This document shows, in pieces, positions 1-12,672 of a DNA stretch of 64,000 nucleotides (within the stretch, counting starts at the first letter, position 1; each line of letters opens with the position of its first letter). Source of the stretch: Bryopsis sp. KO-2023 (taxonomy: Eukaryota; Chlorophyta; Ulvophyceae; Bryopsidales; Bryopsidaceae); assembly GCA_030272585.1 (NCBI GenBank), contig BSYQ01000013.1, forward strand, positions 2,728,001 to 2,792,000, read 5' to 3'. A program made the position numbers and the translations under genes. The notes beneath the pieces are model-generated. The model saw only the letters and a list, made by a program, of their open reading frames with translations, searched no databases and was not told the origin of the DNA.

Positions 1-59
1 ATTTTTTTTGTTTTTTTCTTCTCGGTGGTTTAAATTCCAGATTTCCTGGATGATTGCGA

Positions 60-689
60 GAAGAAGGGGAGGGAGGCTCGAATTTTTGCAGTGGGGGTGC
101 TTGCAGCACTCTGACTTCATTGTGCCCACCTCCCACTGAAGAAGACAAAAAAGATTTTCGAGCTAGAACCTCTGCACAACTCCGTGAGCAAACCAAACAA
201 ATCAAAAGATATCACTGATTATCAAAACTAATTTTTCTTTTTTTAAATCATGAATCGATGAATGCATTCAAAAGTTGATGTGTGTTTGTTGATGCTTCCT
301 TTTAATGGGTTTGAATTTTTATTTGTTATTTATATATATATATATATATGTATATACTTGGAGGCTGACAAATTTTGACCTCCCTCATGGAAAAAACCAG
401 CATGAAGAATTATCAAAGAATCATATCAGCAGCTGGTTCACCTTGTGTGTGTGTGTGTGTTTTTACATCCTTTCCAGAGATTTCAGGTGTCGCTGAACGC
501 ACCTGCAAAGTTTTGTTCGAAAACCAGTGCCAGTCGGCTGCTTTTGGCGCAGTGTCGAACGATGCGGTCTGCAATGACATCTTGACTTATGGCCCAGGGG
601 GTGGTGGTGTTGAGTCTTGCCCTGATTTCAGTGCAGCCCTCACGATTTTTGAATCCCAGCTGGAAAAGCTTTGTGAATCTGATGAGTGA
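60..689 (+). CDS. 3' terminal exons of a Cys-containing protein, 5' end outside or unresolved
   Basis: I do not recognise the family. The last exon (487-689) follows a clean TTTCAG acceptor and ends in TGA after LCESDE. It holds five cysteines and a GPGGGG loop. An upstream exon ending at 183 (donor TCC|GTGAGC) joins it in phase and reads PTEEDKKDFRARTSAQL before the junction, then RVAERTCKVLFENQCQ. The upstream exon's 5' limit is unclear because its frame meets a stop near position 53, so its acceptor may be the TTGCAG near 104 or a frameshift may be present. An AATAAA lies at 897-902, about 210 bp after the stop. The spacing of cysteines suggests a secreted or extracellular domain, but that is inference only. 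Confidence 0.45.
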
Positions 690-889
690 TCCATTTGAGG
701 GGGAAAGACAGCCCTTTTTTTTGAAGAGAAAATTGAACATCTGTATTTTTCAAGGGGAAGAGAAAGGCCTTTCATGAACATATGTGTAATGATGAACATA
801 TGTATCACCAAAGGGGAAAAATTGATTTGCACGAGGGTTTGCGAGCTTCAACGAGTGCAGGAATTAACTTTGTAAGGAAGTGATCGATT

Positions 890-1558
890 GGAAAGGAATA
901 AAAAATAAAAATAAAAAATGGTTTCTTATCTTTTATGGGGGTGAACGTGGGAACAATGCTTTCGTTTTTTTTATTGTTTCTTTTTTTGGGGGGAGGGGGG
1001 CTTCGTTCGACCTGTTCGACGTGAATGTAACCGCCAACCACTTCCTCGTGTGCAACAAAAGTCGCCACTAGAATCGGTGACTCATAATCCACACACCAAA
1101 AACTGGAAAAATGTTGTCTCAGTCGACGAAACACAAAAAGCTTTAAAGCGACCAGTTTGAGATCGTATGCGGGTCAACCACAGTGATCGAGGAGATTAAA
1201 ACTCGAGAGTGGTACACATAAATGGGATTAGAAAGATTCCAGATCAAAGAAGTCGTGAATGATGAATCCGAGCCGAAAGAGATCTCAAGTAGATCGACGG
1301 CGGGTACCCTCCCACTCTGACACGACAATTTTTAACTTACGACTCGTGTGGGAGTAAGAGATGGGTTGCACGTTGGGAATTTCAACCTCAGTCATTTTTT
1401 ACTTTGTCGAAGATTGGTTGATTGATTGAAAGTCAACAAAAACACACACAAAGCAAGAAAAAAAACCCCAATATTTTTAACTTCCTTCTTGGTATGACCG
1501 ACTCGGGATTATGTCGTAATTGTTTGGGAGGGTACGGTGCTCTTCCCACAGCACCACA
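890..1558 (-). repeat. Inverted copy of the S cassette plus the end of an R segment
   Basis: This block is the reverse complement of the R/S junction seen at about 35,620-36,270; the S part also recurs at 24,541-25,095, 54,031-54,599 and 62,811-63,178. In those places S lies in direct orientation immediately before the CAP stop codon. Here the same sequence is flipped in place while the CAP pseudogene to its right keeps the usual orientation. About 100 bp of sequence not found in the other copies (1,559-1,660) separates it from CAP. The open frames in S differ by single-base indels between copies, so S looks non-coding. Confidence 0.8.
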
Positions 1559-1668
1559 ATGTCCTCTTTCTCTGTTTTCCAGTTTCCAGAACAGACAATA
1601 AAAAAGCCATGGTGTATGGTTCAAAAAGCAACAATACCCATCCCCCTCAAGCACCCTCCTCTGGAAAA

Positions 1669-4046
1669 TTAAGCCCCCGCATGTTCTGCTGGCCTAGTAG
1701 TAATAAGTTTTCCCTCTTCAAACACACTGACAAATTGGTCTGGAACGGCCGACTCCACTGGCTCCTCCCACTGGTGACAATAACCAAGACCCCAACTGAT
1801 TTTGCTGTCGAAATGGCCACATCAGTCGACGAATCAGGAATATACACCTGGAAAAAAGGAGAAAGGAAAAAACTTGAAAGAAAATTGAACAATGAACATG
1901 AAGAACGTAAAAATGTAATGGTTTTAATTTAACAAGTGAGGTGAAAAAGAGACCAAACCAAAAAGAAAAGAATTGCTGCTTTTTCTTTTTGCTGCTTGAA
2001 CATGGACTCCTTTATTTATTATGAAGATAATGATTTAATCTATCACACATATATATATATATATATATTTAATCTTTTTTGGATCAGGGGGTTCTCACCT
2101 TGACCCCATCGCATTTATCGACAGCTAACGTCCCGATGTGGCCGGTTGCCTGAACATCGACTGCAGAAGAGTTCACCACCTCCACCGAGGCCATGACTGT
2201 TTCGAAAAGAAGCCCCAGCTTTTTGCAGGAATCCAAGGTGATGGCATTCATTTTTCCATCGACCTTTCAAATTAAAAAAAAAACAAAACAAAAACCCCAC
2301 CCAACATAAAGAACAGACACACTCTCGATCCAGCAAACATGCGGGAAATCACTCGAACAAGAGCTTATGAAGTTTTGTCAACCCAGCTAGTCCTCCCGGG
2401 AGGGAATTATCATTCTGGCAACACCCCCCCCCCCCAAAAAAAAAAAAAAAAGATTAAAAAAAAAAAATGGAAAAAAGCAGCCCTAACCAGTCGCACCTTC
2501 ACAATAGAATCTTCACACTTGTAGATGTACATTGTTTGTCGGGGGCTGGTGTTTCCGAGGACGATTTCCTTGTTGCTCTTGTGATTTTCCACGGTCCATT
2601 TCCTCTCCATTACCAGCTCTGTTTTTCCAGCTTTCACCGTGGGCGCCCCAGTCGACTGTAATTTCACAGGAACCAAGCCAGACCTGCCTGGAATGTTTTT
2701 AGACTTTTCTGCATCCGTTACTTTCTTCAATCCCTATCAGTTGTGTTCAGAAAGAATGTCAATATTTTTACCACAATGATACTTCGCCAATCTCTCCCTC
2801 CCCCCCCCCCCCTCCTCTTTGAAAAAAAAAATATTAAACACACATGCATATGATCGAATGTTTCAAAATTTTATCATATCCAGGATTTTCCCTCGATTGA
2901 TGTTAAAAAGAAGAGAGAAAAACAACACTAGGATATTTCTTTTTTATTTTTTTTGTTTGCATAGGGAGTGGTGGGCTCATCCTTTACATACCAATCTATT
3001 TGATCAAAATGATAGACAAAAAAAAGGGTGTCTTCATATTTATTTATTTTTACCTTCTTTTTGGCATCAAAAAGATCAGCAACCAGATGAGCAGGGTTTG
3101 GTTTATCAACCTGTGGCTGCCAGGATCTTGTTGGATGCACCTGTCACATCACATCACTCTTTTTCAAAATCACATCATTCTTTTAAAAAAAAAATCACAA
3201 TGCTTACAGCCCCATTTCTAATGCAAGCGTATTGAAAACGTGTTGGAAAGAACACAGTAATAGAAGATTAATTTTATGCTTTCCTTTGAACTGCCTTGTG
3301 TTCAATTTTTATGATAAAAAATTCTATTACTTTTCTTATCATTTTCTTTTTAACACACACACACATCTTGTATAAAACAAAAATCACACCTGAGGTGGGT
3401 CCATTGGTTTGCTTTCAGGAAATTCAGGTTTCTTGACTTTGGGTGCCAGTGTTTATTTGTTTTTTTCTGCAGATGGCGGAGCACTTTCCACTGGGGGGTC
3501 TTTTACCAAGAAGAAAAATATTTCTTAATAGATCGAAAGACATGATGTATTGTAATTTTGCATTGTAACTTTCGATCACAAAACATTGTAATTGTAATTT
3601 ACATTGAATTTTTTTGGATTTTGGACATCATATACATCTTTCTTCCAGCCCATGAAAGTGTAAGTGCTAAAACTATCAGAACAAAGAGTCTTGTAGAGAA
3701 GGAGAGCAAAAAAATCCTTATTCGTTTCTGATATGTATTTATCAGTTTTATTCTAAGAAAACCATAAATTCTTTTAAAAACAACCCACCAGCAACAAAGA
3801 ATAATAAGAAACAAGAAGAAGATTTACCTGAGCCAAGGAACTCCGAAACCAAGATTCCATCTGGATGCCATGTGGGGTCTTTCATGTGATATGTCCAGCA
3901 ATAGGTGGACATTGCCAAAATCATTCTCTTGATGGCATTCACTCATTCCACATGGCTGACATCCATCACCCAATTTTCCTTCAAGATTTTGTTCGAATAA
4001 AATTCGGTGGACTGGACGCTTTGCTCAATGTGAAGGGGCGGCTTCT
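1669..4046 (-). pseudogene. CAP pseudogene copy 1 (adenylyl cyclase-associated protein, C-terminal part)
   Basis: Cyclase-associated proteins bind actin and recycle cofilin-actin monomers. Exons on the minus strand: 3828-4046 (end of the helical folded domain, EFYSNKILKE), about 3390-3510 (proline/lysine linker, DPPVESAPP), 3054-3140 and 2497-2733 (WH2-like LKKVTDAEKSKNIPG, then CARP start with RKWTVENH and YIYKC), 2099-2263 (CARP core, LDSCKKLGLLFETV) and 1669-1847 (C-terminus). Splice phases join correctly. Lesions: in-frame TGA at 3943-3945 where the family has Trp (HVxWV), a TAA in the linker A-run, and a 1-bp loss near 1,770 that shifts the last exon out of frame. No N-terminal start exon was found. 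Confidence 0.85.
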
Positions 4047-4282
4047 CTGAAAATGTTCCATTGTTTTTGGGTCATTTTGTTTTTGGAAAGGGGAAACACT
4101 CCCAACTAGGAAAGCAAAACAGAAAAAACATAACCTTCAACAATCAATTATATTAAGATGGGATTGACATGTCGATAAAACATGCAAGCAAATATTAACA
4201 AGAAAACGACATGCTGTCAGTCACATGGAAGACACTGGGGAAATAATAATAAATACAAGAAAATTTATATAATATAATATAT

Positions 4283-4311
4283 ATGTGTTTGCTTGTGTCA
4301 AGCAAACACAT
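4283..4311. repeat. 13-bp inverted repeat at the left edge of segment P
   Basis: Arms ATGTGTTTGCTTG and CAAGCAAACACAT pair perfectly around a 3-nt TGT loop. The right arm alone is kept at the start of P in U3, U4 and the P' copies. The complete hairpin exists only in U1 and U2, so it marks the boundary of the duplicated P segment in those two. Confidence 0.75.
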
Positions 4312-4725
4312 GGGATGGCTTCAAGAGCAGATTGGGTCTATGACATAAAAATCGACGATTAAATTGGGTGCTTAATTTGTGGTGGGGGTGGGATGGTGAG
4401 ATGTCGCGACGGCTGCGGCTACTGTCAACGTTCAAAAACGTATTTTTCCTTTGACGCTAAGGAAGCGATCAAAATCGGATCGGCGTGCGCTCCCCATATA
4501 ATGTAACAGAAAAAAAACAAGGGTCGTTCTTCCCTAAACCCATAGAGCCCACATGCACCTAACCTCCCCCCATATCGGCCCCCGATCGCGCGGCGGCGGC
4601 GCCCCACCAAGAAGATCGAATCTTCACATCAAATTGGACACGCTTGTTATCTTTTTTTTCAATGCAGTGGGCTCATGGGAGGAGCTCACCTTGCAGCCGC
4701 ATCCCCTCCATGGCCTACCCCCAGC

Positions 4726-7700
4726 ATCGCGCTCGATCGACCAGAAGGAGAGAGTTATTCGCCGTGCTTATCCTCTTCCAAGCCCTTCAAAAATAAGTTT
4801 GATAGTTTCCTTGTTGCAGGTCGGTATCATCAGCATCGGGAGCCTCCCCATCATGAATGGGGGTGTACGGCGCTGATCAGCAGGTCGCCATGACCTTCTT
4901 TTGCCAGTTTGCCGCAGGAACGCGCCTCAACTGGCTTCGATTCTTTGGGACACTCGGTGGGAGCTTGTGGATCGACTGACAATTACGGACAGGAGTCGGC
5001 CTCCAAACACAGCTCTGCGCTCAAATGGCGGCCCCATGTAAGTGAAAACCGATCGCAGTGATCTGGTATCAGCTGCCATTCGGCGTTTTCGTTTTTCGGT
5101 CCATACAGCACAGTCCTGAAGATTGATGGAGCGATCCTCCCCCAAAAAAGAAGTAAAATCAGGAGCAGGGGCGGGAGGGGGTTAGAGCGCACGATCGATT
5201 TGGACGATCGAAGCTGGTCAAAATTTCTTGGTGTGGTTTTCTATAATATCATTTTAGTCCAGGAACTAACAAAACCACCTGAGCGCTACGCTACTTCGCG
5301 TTACATACCCGTAACTTGTCGTACATCACGTTGTGTGTCACGTTGCAGGTCAGAGTACAGTACTATGCAGGGTGCTGTCAATATTTTCCATTGTTCTGAG
5401 TCAGGCATGTACAAAAGTGGCATTTGCCACTATTACGGAGATTAAGCTAATCGTGGCGCCCGCACAATCTTAAAAGTGGCATCAAAGTGGCACCATACAA
5501 AAATTGCACCTTAGAACCGTCTGCCTTGCGTCAAGTGCCAGAGTCATCCAACCACACTCCTATTGTTCCATCACAAAACTCGAAGGCCTTGTTGCAACAA
5601 TTAAGCGGGTCTTTTGGAGACCGCAGAGATGGATTGTCGCTCACACCTTTTTGCCAATAGATAGAAAACTTACAGTTCGTGTTTGTCCCCTTTATCTCCA
5701 CCCAGTTTTTGTCAAGGGCGTCGGTTCACACGCCCACAGAATCTCGTTTCTCATACAGTCTCAAAAGCAAACAAGAACAAAAAACCCAACCAACTTCGAC
5801 TGAGATAGTTTCCGCAACTCCTTGTACTGTGCGACGCTGCGTGTCGACTCTGTGGAAGGGTCGATACCTGTCACTCTGAGACCATACTGCACTTCGTGGC
5901 ATTTTTGAAATCGTGTTTATTCGCTTCTTTGGAGCAATTTTTTTATATGAGTAGCAGAAGAAGAACAAGAGGAAGAGTGGCGGTGTTTTGAACAAATTTG
6001 TTTAAACAGTAAAGACAAGGTTACAATCCCCAGCTTTTCTACTAGCACCCCATCACAAACTCCACAGCACGGCCTCCCTAGGAGGCCTCAGCCACTACCC
6101 GACTTCGACTACGCTAGCCACACATATCTACCAGCGCCCCACCACAAACTCGACTTAACGACTTCCCTCAGCCAAAATTCGACTTCGACGATGCAAGCCG
6201 CACATATCCGCGAGCCACGAGTCGCAGCTCACGGGCTCCCAGCGTCATGTGACACCGTTCCGCCCCAAAGCTGCACAGACGCAACTGTACGACAGGCCCT
6301 TAATTGTGGCACCACCACGGCTCTTAATAGTGGCATTGGGTGGCAATTTTGGGCCAAATGCCACTTTTAAACATGCCTGTTCTGAGTGCATCAGCTCATG
6401 GCGAAGAGGTTTGTTCTTAATTTCACTTGTCAATTTTTACACATGAGCATCTGAATATCTGAATAGGTTTACTCAGGGTGCAAGTTCCTCGATCAAACAT
6501 TCTTTTTTCTTGCTGCATTCCTGTGAAGAATTATTTATGGGAAGTTTTTTAAGAATAGGATACAGGCTGTTCGTTTTTCTAGGGACTCTATTTTTCCTTG
6601 CCCTGCAGGCAAGAAGTATTGCAGAACTTCGGTTATATGAGTATGCCCATACCTAGGGGGGGGTTACAATCACGTTTCAGGAAGGGTGCCCTCATGATCT
6701 CAGCAGGTAACACATAACATCGCATTCAACTCTCAGATCTGTTGGTTTTTAACATTCAGATCGGTTCAACAAAAAAAAACAAAAACCCGGTGATTAAGCC
6801 TCTCCACATTTCATCAATTCACGAGTGTTTTTTTCAATAGGTTTTTTCCTTCACCATGCTAAGATCGACTGACGGCAAAAAGCAAGTCCCCCCACTTTTT
6901 TTTCTGGATAACAAAATGACCGAAGTAATGGTGCTGTTTTTCTTGTGGTGTGCATTGTGAGGAAAAAAATATCAATTTAAAAAAAGAAAACGAGGCTGAT
7001 TGCTGATGTGACATTCAGGTGGTGTTTGGTCCTGCACATTTTTGAATTTAAAAGTCAAGGGGAGCTTCTCAAATTGATCAACCAGGTTGACCGAGCCATT
7101 TCATTGGAGATCCAAGGCTCTGCTGCTACGGGTCAGCACTGACACAGAGAAATAAAAAGTAATTAAATAAAGATTCAAAATTGAGCTTGAAATTAGTAAT
7201 TACCCCCCCCCCCAAAAAAAAAGGTAAACAAATAGATCGAGAATTTGAAAGATCAACCACTGTTGCAATCCATGGACCTTCAATGTTGTATTGGTCAAGA
7301 GCTGTCTGTTCACCGAAATCAATATTTTCATATTATTTTATATTTTCATTTGTTTGTATTATTAATGTATGATCTTTTGAAGATCTTTCGGTTTTTTCAT
7401 GAATTTTGATTTTTTTTTTCCCTATAGGATTGGTGATTGTTTGTCATTGAGTTTGAGCTTCGGTTGCTTCCAGTTTGATGCAATCCATTTTTCATTTTAT
7501 GATTTTTGTAGATCCAAAACTGAGTCAATTCTTGAAAAATGCCTCCATGAATGTGATTTCTTTGAAAGTACGGCTGCAAGAACCCGGGGAAATGATTTCC
7601 CTGTCCAACCTTCCCCAAGCAGGGCTTCAGAGGTGAGAGAATCAAAGTCTCTTCGCTATTGGACTTGCGCTGTGTTTTTCTATTTCAAGAAAAAAATAGT

Positions 7701-10700
7701 CAGATGCCTTCTCCGATTGTAAATAGCTGATTGATTTTATTGTTGCGCTGGATTCTTTTTTTTTTCTCCATGGATTGTGAACACATTTTGTCTTTGAAAT
7801 ATGAGAACAAAACTAAGAACAGTCTTTTTTTTTATTTTGTGAATTTTGAGATGCAACAAAACTTGAGGTGTCATGCCAATGGGTGAATCTTTGTTCTTGA
7901 ACGTGTTTGTGCGTGTGCATTTGTTTTATTGATATGGGAAAAAAACAAAAACCTGAGCAGCCTGCAGATGGACAATGTTTGGCTCAATGCTCGTTTGCCT
8001 GAAGAATCTTTTGCGAAATTGGAATGGTTCGTTCAATCTCATTGTTGGATTCAAAAAAAAAAATGCATGGAAGGCTGTTTTTTCTATTTTGGCCAGGTTG
8101 TCATTGCATAATACCAAGTTTGAGGGGCCGCTTCCCAGGTTTCCAAATCTTTTCGAGAGTGCCCATGATTACTTCATCAGGTACATTTTCTTCGATCAAA
8201 ATAGCATATTTTGATTTTTTCTACAAATTGCTTGTGCTGATCTCCGATCTGCCAAGACTTTCATGATGGTTTTCAATGGGAGGAGCGTTTTTTTTTTTGG
8301 TTTTTTTTTGGTTAATTGTGCAGTGTATATGTTGAGGATTCGTGGTTCAATTGGAATGGAACTCAACAGTACCAAAAAGCAGTTGGCATCACACTTCGTG
8401 ATATAGAATCCTTGACAGACAGGTAGTAGGTGCGCTCATACATACATATATATTCCTTCTGATGATTGTTGCTGCATCTTTTTGATATTTTAAGAGGGGG
8501 GGGGGACATCGATGGAAGCAGCAAAGTGTATTTTTCTCTTCATGCTTTTTCTTCATGCTTGGTACTTGAAACATTTCTTTTTTGAATTGATACCAGGATT
8601 TGGGAGCTGGAAGTGCATCAGGCTGGTGATAGATAAGAATTTTTTGAATGGATAAATGGACTGGAGATTGACAAGCTGATCATCAATGCAGATTCTGCCA
8701 CAGGTACCCTCAGTAACTGTGACGAAGATAGTGTGTTGCTCAGATTGCATTACCATGAATATATATACACAAATATAGATTTTGTGTAAGAATGAAATAA
8801 AGCTGGAAAAATTTGACTGCTCGGATTACGAAAACATTTTGGGGTTCGCTGATTTTTTTGGTCGTTTCTTCAGGATGGGGAGATACGATTTCGGAACTCA
8901 AGTTTATCGAGGAGCTGGTTTTGGATGGCTGCTACGATATCGTTTCAATGTTCAAGAATGGTTTCGTCCCTCCAAGACTTTCAAAGTAGGACTTCTCGAA
9001 AAATTTAACATCACATCACGTTGTTAAAAAAAACTGATATTTATGCAATTAAAAAAGACGTTGATAATTCTTTGTAATCTGTTCCGTCCTAATCATCCAA
9101 GAAAGATCTTATTTCTGAAAAGGAAACATTTTCCAAATCTGCATTTTTTTTTTGTCACATACGTTTTTTTCTTACTTTGTGGTGGATTCAGGATCAAGAT
9201 CAAAAATTGCAAATTCGGTCAACCGCTGTCCAAACACCCTGGCAATTTTCCAGCAGCACTGTGAATCCACAGCGCAATTTTTAATTGAAAAATATATTGT
9301 GGACACTTGTTTTTATAAGCAAATTGCTCCCCTTGCGCTGCTTCTTTTGTTGGCACATCTTGCTGTTTTTTGCGAGAAATAAAGTATTTTGTTTTTGTTT
9401 AATTCTCTGGTTGTCAGAACCAAGATTGAATCTGAGGATTGTCACTTCGATGGCCATCTTCCTTCTCCCCCTCCTATTTTCATCCTAAGGTAATTTTGAA
9501 TCATAAATGCTGGTTTCGGCATCATGTGCATTCATAGTGCTTTTTTTAAAAATTTCATCATTTGTATTTAAAAAAAACATTTAACCCCACACTCTTTGTT
9601 TTTATTTTTGTTATTTAAAATATTTTTGAATTTTTGTTTTACCTGGGATCAAGTACTGTGGAGAGGATTTATCCGATTAATAAATGTACAATATAATGTA
9701 ATTATGATTTATTTTTCTTCTGAAATTATCAAAAATAGAACCAAAAAAAATTTCAGGAGTATCATTATTTGGATAGAGCAGGAGAGTGTGGGGGGGGACT
9801 TTGTCAATATCATGCTTAGTCAAGGATCCGATGATACAAAGCCCATCCTTAAGGTTTTTTGTTTTACTTCAGGATTACTACCATTTTTCCCTGTGAATCT
9901 CAGGGTGTCCTATCTTTATTCGTGGTTCAAATGGGTGGATGATCCTCTCGGAAATATGGGTTACAATGTTTCTTTGTACGAGGATGATTACGGGTGAGCA
10001 ACAACATTTTGCATTTTTAAAATGAATTGCCAAATCCCCATGTAGCCCCTGCCCTGTGTAAAAGGGTGATTTACGAACCCACTGCTCGAACAATAGGAAA
10101 ACCAAGAATATCCCGCATCACAATATCTCCCTCTTTCCTATCTTATTGGGGAAAAGAAAAAACCCTACTCAGAAATATCCCTGATTTTGTTTTTTTTTGG
10201 TTCGAAATAAAAGTAACTCTTAATAATTTATCCAGGAGAGAAAATGCATCACTGGCCAAAAACTAAGTCCATTGCATTGTACTTCAAATGTTGATTTTTC
10301 TCACCTGGTGATCCAGCTTGCTCCCCATTGCTGGCAAAACAATATAAGAAAATACTTGAAATCCCCCCCCCCCCCCCTTTTTTTTCAATCTCATATCCAA
10401 CACTGATGTGCCTTCTTTCAGCCATGTTTTTTTATTGTCGCTCCAGTTTTCTGCAGTGAATTCGGAAATTTTTTGTCAGAACCCAGAAGAATAGGTTATT
10501 TTTGTTTTTTGTGTGGTTTTTGCAGTGGGATTGCTGTTGATATATATGATAAACAACAAGATGCTGCCCTGATGGACATTTTGGATCTGATAAAAAATCA
10601 ATTCATAGTTGAGCTGTCGATTTACCCTGGAGCTGCCTCAGGTACATTCTGCACAGCAAAAGATACTTGCTTTCCTTTTTATTCACCTTAGTTTTACCTG

Positions 10701-12672
10701 GGCCTGCATGATCAGTCAGCGAGCATCCACACTAAATTATTTATCATTGGCTTCGACTTCGTGCAGGATGTCGCCATCCTTTCAAAAAAAGAAAAAAGAA
10801 AAGAAAATGACTGGAAGAACTCATGGAGCTCACTATCCTTGTGTTTTTTCTTTGTTTTTGGTGTTGGAGGAAAAAAGATCTTTCTTAAAAATATTTTGGT
10901 GATATATGTGGTCCCATTTCCCCAGAACAACAAAGAACAACAACAATACTTCAGGTGGGTATCTATGAGTTCACCTGCTGTAGATTATTCATGTCGTTCA
11001 TTTTTTGTTTTTCATTTTTTGCTTTTCCAGGACTGTCTGGCTTTCTTAAAAAACTGGATTCCGTTTCTTTCCTTGCTTTTCTACCTGGACAAGATAAAAT
11101 CGACACACCGATGGGACCCCTTCCCGTCCCTGATCTATTCTTCATTGAAGAGTAAGCCGGAAACATTCTTAGTCATAAACATAAACGTAGAAAAAATACA
11201 TTTGAAATTTCTTAAAAGAATCATTAAAGAAAATTAAAAAAGAAAGAAAATCGAACATTTTCAAAAGTTCACCTCCCTCTCTCTCTCTATATATATATCC
11301 ACTTACATTTTTCATGTTGTACATGTACATATCCACTCAAAAAATTTCACTTGTGTTTTCGAGCTGCACACACACAAAAAAAACTTATTTCTGCATTGTG
11401 TTGAATAAAAACAGGCTGACGATCAAGGACACCATGTTCGAGGGGAAATTCCCTCCCTTCCTGTACGGAGCCACCACCAAACTCGACATCAAAAAACAAC
11501 AAACTGATGTCCAAATCGGTACCGAGGGGATGGTGCAAATCCACAAGGCTGGAAGAAATCAACATCGAGGGTCACACCGCCCCTGTCTGTCTGCTCACTC
11601 TTCCCGATCTGAAAAGAGTAACCATCTGTCCAAGCACTGGAGATCATCCCTCTCGATTGGTCAGACGGAGGATGTGCGAGCTGCAGCAGGGGGAATCCTA
11701 TTACTGTGGCTGGGCAAACTACGATTACGACTGTAGAAGGCAAGCCAGGAAATTTGTGAAAATGATTTTGCTGGTGTGGGTTCCTCTGCTAGTGATCGGC
11801 CTGGTGCTGATATCGCCCATCCCAAAATATGTCCAGAAAGGCTTCTCGGCAATGAAACAGAAAACATCCCTGCCAATTCCTAGCCACCTAGGCAATTTCC
11901 GCGGTGCTGTTTTCATCTGTGGGTCGTTCCGGTGGATGCTTACATCTCTCCTCCCTGTGTGCATATACCTTTCGGATGTGGCCTCTTTATCATGGCTTTA
12001 TTGTGGGGGGCATCTCCGGTGTGGTTTATGCTGGGGGCAATAGCTTTGCACAAGGTGGTGACATTTTTTGTTTTCTGGAGGAGAATTGTGCTTGTGCAAG
12101 AGGAAGCCAAGATGAGCCCCTTGTCAGACGGTGCAACAGAACCAGTTTTGGATCGATTGGTCATCTCATGGGGCACCAGAGGCAATCGCTTTGTCAAGGG
12201 AATGAAAATCGCATTTCTTGCCGTTGTGGGGACCCCTGTTTTTGATTTCTTGGCGTTCATCAGCAAACTCACCGGGAGGAGGCTGGGAAGCATCTCATTC
12301 AGGTTCGATTTGCATCGGCACTTCGTGGCTGCATTGGTGGTGGAGTCTGTGGTGGAGGCCCCCCTGGCAACAGCGCTCATCAGTGTGCTTTATTTCTATG
12401 GGGTCGATGGCGATCGACAGCATGACATAGGGACCATACCGTTTCTCATCTCTGCACTGGCTGGAGTGTTCTCGATGCTCCAGGGGATGCTGATTCTTGT
12501 ATACAAGGCCAGTCAATCGAACATGTCGGTGCTGGGGTTTGTACTCAAGGCTTTGACCGACAAAGTGGATGACTCATCCAGTGGGAATGAGGTGGAAAGC
12601 TTTGAAGTTCCAAATCAGGGGAGGCTGCTGTTGGGGGATCCGCAGGGGAGTAAGGAAAGTAGTTATCAGTGA
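4726..12672 (+). pseudogene. LRR-XK membrane protein gene, copy 1 (inactivated)
   Basis: An 18-exon model keeps phase at nearly every junction: 4726-4883, 4918-5125, 5349-5401 continued at 6388-6408, 6609-6706, 7019-7131, 7224-7307, 7512-7632, 7961-8026, 8097-8180, 8324-8422, 8597-8703, 8874-8985, 9192-9260, 9418-9489, 9757-9993, 10526-10641, 11031-11151, 11415-12672. Layout: cytosolic N-terminus, one hydrophobic segment (exon 3), degenerate LRRs (LSLHNTKFEGPLP, IKIKNCKFGQPL, LTIKDTMFEGKFP), then about six TM helices with XK-like motifs (YLSDVAS, ESVVEAP). Lesions: start ATG is ATC at 4726, TAA at 5039-5041, lost donor after exon 2, hAT insertion, TAG at 6654-6656, TAA at 8634-8636, an extra A in the run at 11491-11496 and a 7-bp loss near 11,983. 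Confidence 0.75.
5402..6379. mobile_element. Non-autonomous hAT-like DNA transposon (978 bp)
   Basis: The ends form terminal inverted repeats: CAGGCATGTACAAAAGTGGC on the left, and on the right the complement of CAGGCATGTTTAAAAGTGGC. Both sides carry the 8-bp target-site duplication TTCTGAGT (5394-5401 and 6380-6387). U2 has the uninterrupted site with a single TTCTGAGT (near 28,824-28,831). The 8-bp duplication and CAGG end are typical of the hAT superfamily. AGTGGCA/TGCCAC words recur in the subterminal 100 bp at both ends, as expected for transposase-binding sites. No long ORF or transposase motif is present. It splits exon 3 of LRR-XK copy 1. Confidence 0.9.

Noticed and set aside
3943-3945. 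Reassignment of TGA to Trp, suggested by TGA at a conserved Trp in all four CAP copies that retain the exon
   Set aside because: Trp elsewhere in the same gene and in neighbouring genes is TGG, several consistent models end at TGA, and the CAP copies also have frameshifts, so a shared nonsense mutation is simpler.
5504-5995. Short ORFs inside the hAT-like element as a transposase
   Set aside because: They are under 100 codons, overlap each other and have no DDE or dimerisation motifs.
11507-12245. Alternative minus-strand and frame-shifted ORFs opposite the XK-like exon
   Set aside because: They are shadows of a GC-richer coding exon; no splice sites or domains support them.
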